Source of the DNA: Tahibacter amnicola
Lineage (GTDB): Bacteria > Pseudomonadota > Gammaproteobacteria > Xanthomonadales > Rhodanobacteraceae
NCBI RefSeq assembly: GCF_025398735.1
Contig: NZ_CP104694.1
Span: 5,917,465 to 5,981,464, forward strand
DNA length: 64,000 bases
Direction of reading: 5' to 3'
The notes below the pieces were generated by a model, which had not been told where the DNA came from, did no database searches, and saw only the letters and a list, made by a program, of their open reading frames with translations. Positions 61,343-64,000 of this stretch are shown piece by piece (within the stretch, counting starts at the first letter, position 1; each line of letters starts with the position of its first letter). The position numbers were made by a program, and so were the translations under genes.

Positions 61343-61358
61343 TGGCATGGAACGTGCT
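61343..61358 (+). promoter_or_regulatory. Sigma-54 promoter of pilA
   Basis: TGGCATGGAACGTGCT has GG and GC with ten bases between, and TGGCA/TGCT halves like the consensus. Start of transcription would be near 61369, leaving a 5' leader of about 107 bases before pilA at 61476. Confidence 0.75.
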
Positions 61359-61475
61359 AACCTGTATTCGGGTTCTGGAATTGTCCGCCAACCGACCTGT
61401 TCGGCGGATGCCTTGATAGCCAGGATCCTCGGGGCAAACCGCGTCTGGTCATTGATTCAAATCTGAGGAAACTTT

Positions 61476-61919
61476 ATGAACATCAAGCAGACCCAAGGCT
61501 TCACGTTGATCGAACTGATGATCGTCGTCGCGATCATCGCCATTCTGGCGGCCATCGCTATTCCGGCCTACCAGGACTACACCATCCGCTCGCAGGTTTC
61601 CGAAGGTTCCAGCCTGGCTGACGGCGCCAAGACCGCCGTTGCCGAATACAAGGCCAACACCGGCACGTGGCCGGCCAACAACGTTGCTGCCGGTATGGCC
61701 GCCGCTGGCGACATCAAGGGCAAGTACGTTTCCTCGGTCGACGCTTCGGGCGGCAAGATCGTTGCCCTGTTCTCCGGCACCAAGGCTCACGCCAACATCA
61801 CCGGCAAGAACCTCACCTTCTCGCCGATCAGCAACGTGGGCTCCATCGACTGGCGCTGCTACCCCGCCGCCGGTACCGACGTTGATCCGAAGTACCTCCC
61901 GGCCAGCTGCCGTCCGTAA
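61476..61919 (+). CDS. pilA: Type IVa major pilin PilA
   Basis: MNIKQTQG precedes the mature [20 protein letters not shown] helix, with PilD cleavage after Gly8. [20 protein letters not shown] and [20 protein letters not shown] follow. The C-terminal disulfide region is [20 protein letters not shown] to ASCRP. The precursor is 147 aa. Codon use is strongly biased to preferred codons, as expected for a highly expressed protein, more so than in the first pilin; this favours it as the major subunit. A sigma-54 promoter lies upstream and a strong terminator follows directly. Confidence 0.95.
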   Translation: MNIKQTQGFTLIELMIVVAIIAILAAIAIPAYQDYTIRSQVSEGSSLADGAKTAVAEYKANTGTWPANNVAAGMAAAGDIKGKYVSSVDASGGKIVALFSGTKAHANITGKNLTFSPISNVGSIDWRCYPAAGTDVDPKYLPASCRP

Positions 61920-61938
61920 TACGGTCTGAGCACTGCTG

Positions 61939-61969
61939 AAAGGCTGCCGATTCGTCGGCAGCCTTTTTT
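61939..61969 (+). terminator. Rho-independent terminator of pilA, abutting the next start codon
   Basis: Perfect twelve-base arms AAAGGCTGCCGA and TCGGCAGCCTTT enclose a TTCG tetraloop and run into six Ts ending at 61969. The next gene's ATG begins at 61970. Strong terminator; downstream translation must depend on readthrough or another start. Confidence 0.9.
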
Positions 61970-63940
61970 ATGCGCCGATTTCTACCGTCATTCGCCTATC
62001 TCGCACTCCTGATCCCGCTTGCCTGGGCCGCCTATGCGCCCGGACTGAGCGGCGACTTCCTGTTTGACGATTTCGTCAACCTGTCGGCCCTGTCCGCCAA
62101 CGGGCGTGTCGACAACTGGCCCGCGTTCTGGCGCTACATCACGTCGGGGATTGCCGATCCGACAGGTCGTCCGCTGTCGTTGCTGAGCTTCCTCATCGAC
62201 GCGCAAACCTGGCCTGCCGATCCTTACCCGTTCAAGCGCACGAATCTCCTTCTGCACCTCTTCAATGGTGCGCTGCTGTTTGCGCTGCTGTCCCGGATCG
62301 GCGCGATTCGCGGCATGCCCGCCGGCCGCCACCGGACCGCGGCGGCGATTGCCGCGGGATGCTGGCTGCTGCACCCGCTGCTGGTGTCGACGACGCTCTA
62401 CGTGGTGCAGCGCGAAGCCATGCTGCCGGCCACCTTTACCCTGCTCGGGCTGCTGGCCTACGTGCACGGCGATCATCAGGTCAGTCTCGGGCACGTGCGC
62501 CGGGGCCTGCTGTGGATTGCCGGCGGCATCGGCCTTGGCACGTTCCTCGCGGTGCTATGCAAGGCCAACGGCGCGCTGTTGCCACTCCTGGCGCTTGCCC
62601 TTCGCTTCACCCTGCTGGAGCACCGCGAAGCGGTTTCCAATCCCGTCGCACGCCGGCGTGCGGACTGGATTTTCCTCATCCTGCCGTCGCTGGGACTTGT
62701 GGCGCTGCTGCTTGCACAAATTCCCTCGGCAATACGCATCGCCGAATCGGTTCGCCCGTGGTCGATGGATGAGCGCCTGCTCACCGAATGTCGCATCCTG
62801 TTTGATTACCTGGCAAAGCTCGTGGTGCCGCGGCCGTTCACGGCCGGTCTCTACAACGACGACATCCTCGTATCCACCGGCTGGACAACACCGTGGCAGA
62901 CGTTACCCGCGGTTGCCGGCATCGTCGGCCTGATCGGCGGGGCCATCTACGCGCGAAAGACGTATCCGGCACTTGCTGGCGCCGTGCTCTTCTTCTTTGC
63001 CGGTCACGCGATGGAATCGTCGGTGCTGGCCCTGGAGCTGTATTTCGAGCACCGCAACTATCTCTCGGCGCTGCTGCTGTTCTGGCCATTGGCCTGCCTG
63101 CTCACCGAACCGTCCCGCTGGTGGGGCCGCGGCGCCTGGTTCGCACTACCCCTGCTGGCGATGCTGGCGTGGATGACGCACGAACGGGCGACGCTGTGGG
63201 GTAATCCCCGCGAGCAGGTGCTGGTCTGGGCCAGGCTCAATCCGGATTCGCCACGCGCCCAGGTGACAGCCGCCATCGTCGAGATGAAACGTCATCGCTA
63301 TGAGCTCGCCGAAGCGCGCCTTTCGAAGGTGATGCAGAAATATCCCGACGATCCGCAGATCCTGTTCAATCTGGTGGGCGCGCGGTGTGGACTGGGTACG
63401 GTGGCACCTTCGGATATCGACGCCGCCGCGCGCGCCGTTGCACGCACCAAGACCAGCACCATGATGACGTTCCATTGGATCGAAAGCATGGTTTCCGTGG
63501 CGACATCCGGACAATGCGCCGGCCTCGACCTGGCGGTCCTCACGCGACTGGTCGAGGCCTCGCGCCAGAACCCGCGCGTGATGGCGGTAGCGGGACGCCG
63601 CCAGGAGCTCCACTATCTCGACGCACGCATCGCCCTGGGCAATGGCGACGGCGACGCCGCGCTGGCCTCGTTCAATGCCGCACTCGACGAGGATTTTCGC
63701 CTGGAGGTCGCCATCAAGCAGGCCGCCCTGCTGGGCGAAGCCGGTTTTCCCGACCAGGGCCTGGCGCACCTCGCCCACTACGACAAAGGGCCCCGAACGC
63801 CACCCAGGCAGCGAATGCTCATGGCGCGCATCCATGCATGGGTGCTGGAACGCCAGGGCTATCTCACCGGCGAGCTGGCACGTATTCGCGCCACGCTTGA
63901 GCAGGACAGCATCGCCAAAGCGAAACATCCTGCCACCTGA
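61970..63940 (+). CDS. GT-C/TMTC-like membrane protein with TPR domain, candidate pilin glycosyltransferase
   Basis: The 656-residue protein starts MRRFLPSFAYLALLIPLAWA. The first periplasmic loop has GDFLFDDFVNLSALSANGRV with an Asp pair, and PTGRPLSLLSFLIDAQTWPA follows, as in TMTC/GT-C-type O-mannosyltransferase-like proteins. About ten helices run to residue 410 (KRTNLLLHLFNGALLFALLS, LYVVQREAMLPATFTLLGLL, ALELYFEHRNYLSALLLFWP). The last 240 residues are TPR-like (RHRYELAEARLSKVMQKYPD, DAALASFNAALDEDFRLEVA). In Pseudomonas and relatives a glycosyltransferase often lies next to pilA (PilO/TfpO, TfpW), so pilin glycosylation is a reasonable guess. No ribosome site is visible; the ATG follows the pilA terminator. 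Confidence 0.78.
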   Translation: MRRFLPSFAYLALLIPLAWAAYAPGLSGDFLFDDFVNLSALSANGRVDNWPAFWRYITSGIADPTGRPLSLLSFLIDAQTWPADPYPFKRTNLLLHLFNGALLFALLSRIGAIRGMPAGRHRTAAAIAAGCWLLHPLLVSTTLYVVQREAMLPATFTLLGLLAYVHGDHQVSLGHVRRGLLWIAGGIGLGTFLAVLCKANGALLPLLALALRFTLLEHREAVSNPVARRRADWIFLILPSLGLVALLLAQIPSAIRIAESVRPWSMDERLLTECRILFDYLAKLVVPRPFTAGLYNDDILVSTGWTTPWQTLPAVAGIVGLIGGAIYARKTYPALAGAVLFFFAGHAMESSVLALELYFEHRNYLSALLLFWPLACLLTEPSRWWGRGAWFALPLLAMLAWMTHERATLWGNPREQVLVWARLNPDSPRAQVTAAIVEMKRHRYELAEARLSKVMQKYPDDPQILFNLVGARCGLGTVAPSDIDAAARAVARTKTSTMMTFHWIESMVSVATSGQCAGLDLAVLTRLVEASRQNPRVMAVAGRRQELHYLDARIALGNGDGDAALASFNAALDEDFRLEVAIKQAALLGEAGFPDQGLAHLAHYDKGPRTPPRQRMLMARIHAWVLERQGYLTGELARIRATLEQDSIAKAKHPAT

Positions 63941-63962
63941 TCGATCGCTTCGGTCGAAGAAC

Positions 63963-64000
63963 TCAGGCCGTAGGCGGGCGGTGCGCGAGGCGGTGCCGCA
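63963..64000 (-). CDS. Possible C-terminal end of a gene entering from the right
   Basis: One minus-strand frame reads into a TGA (complement 63963-63965) after RHRLAHRPPTA, with GC-rich codons. Only 11 residues are visible, so neither the gene nor its frame can be confirmed. Convergent orientation with the GT-C/TPR gene would be normal. Confidence 0.2.
   Translation of the reverse strand, partial: RHRLAHRPPTA

Noticed and set aside
61214-61475. A further small gene between the pilins
   Set aside because: Short frames only; the stretch is explained by the leader and sigma-54 promoter of pilA.

Overview
The window is a GC-rich, densely packed chromosomal segment from a gammaproteobacterium, most likely of the order Lysobacterales (Xanthomonadales), perhaps Rhodanobacteraceae. 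This rests on gene content and order: yebC-ruvC-ruvA-kup-ruvB-ybgC-tolQRAB-pal-cpoB-queE-queC, pilS-pilR divergent from sucCD, glnS, rlmM, clpB-fmdB and rluD-pgeF. No rRNA, CRISPR array, insertion sequence or prophage was seen. There is one tRNA (Lys, UUU).

Layout. 1-5.4 kb: the N-terminal part of a large alpha-2-macroglobulin-like protein, small hypothetical genes, msrA, a GST / DMT-transporter pair and a small exported basic protein. 5.5-8.5 kb: nadA - small conserved gene - nadB, read leftward from a promoter overlaid by two palindromic operators. 8.6-17.3 kb: DUF2007, DinB and DUF3253 proteins, glnS, a DUF3088 protein, an 892-residue BNR/Asp-box lipoprotein, a nucleoside deaminase and rlmM. 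17.4-21.3 kb: small exported proteins and two tandem FG-GAP (VCBS-like) exported proteins. 21.5-33.6 kb: tRNA-Lys, then on the minus strand the queuosine genes queE-queC, the Tol-Pal operon, ruvB, kup, ruvA, ruvC and yebC. 33.7-38 kb: a choice-of-anchor-type exported protein, an alpha/beta hydrolase, aspS, a DUF3011 protein and an FmdB zinc-ribbon protein. 38-45.4 kb: clpB, a saccharopine-dehydrogenase-like protein, a PgeF-DUF4166 fusion, rluD and bamD. 45.6-51.3 kb: two exported proteins (one frameshifted), nadE, sucD and sucC. 51.6-64 kb: a type IV pilus region with pilS, pilR, a TfpX/TfpZ-type accessory protein, two large membrane proteins on the minus strand, two type IVa pilins and a GT-C/TPR membrane protein.

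How the genes fit together. PilS/PilR is a sigma-54 two-component system, and both pilin genes carry good -24/-12 elements upstream, so regulator and targets lie within 10 kb. The accessory protein and the GT-C/TPR protein beside the pilins suggest pilin maturation or glycosylation. NAD synthesis appears twice: the de novo genes nadA/nadB under a twin operator, and nadE.

Most noteworthy: (i) two short C-terminal tails, LFANGFD and PV(S/T)LQ(S/A)FSVE, each shared by two otherwise unrelated exported proteins, which could be undescribed sorting tags; (ii) the twin operator on the nadA promoter; (iii) the PgeF-DUF4166 fusion; (iv) the pilus region. Three genes (DUF3253, FmdB and the one at 46238) look broken by one-base changes at C/G homopolymers, which suggests assembly errors rather than real pseudogenes. 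All functional names come from reading motifs; no database search was possible.
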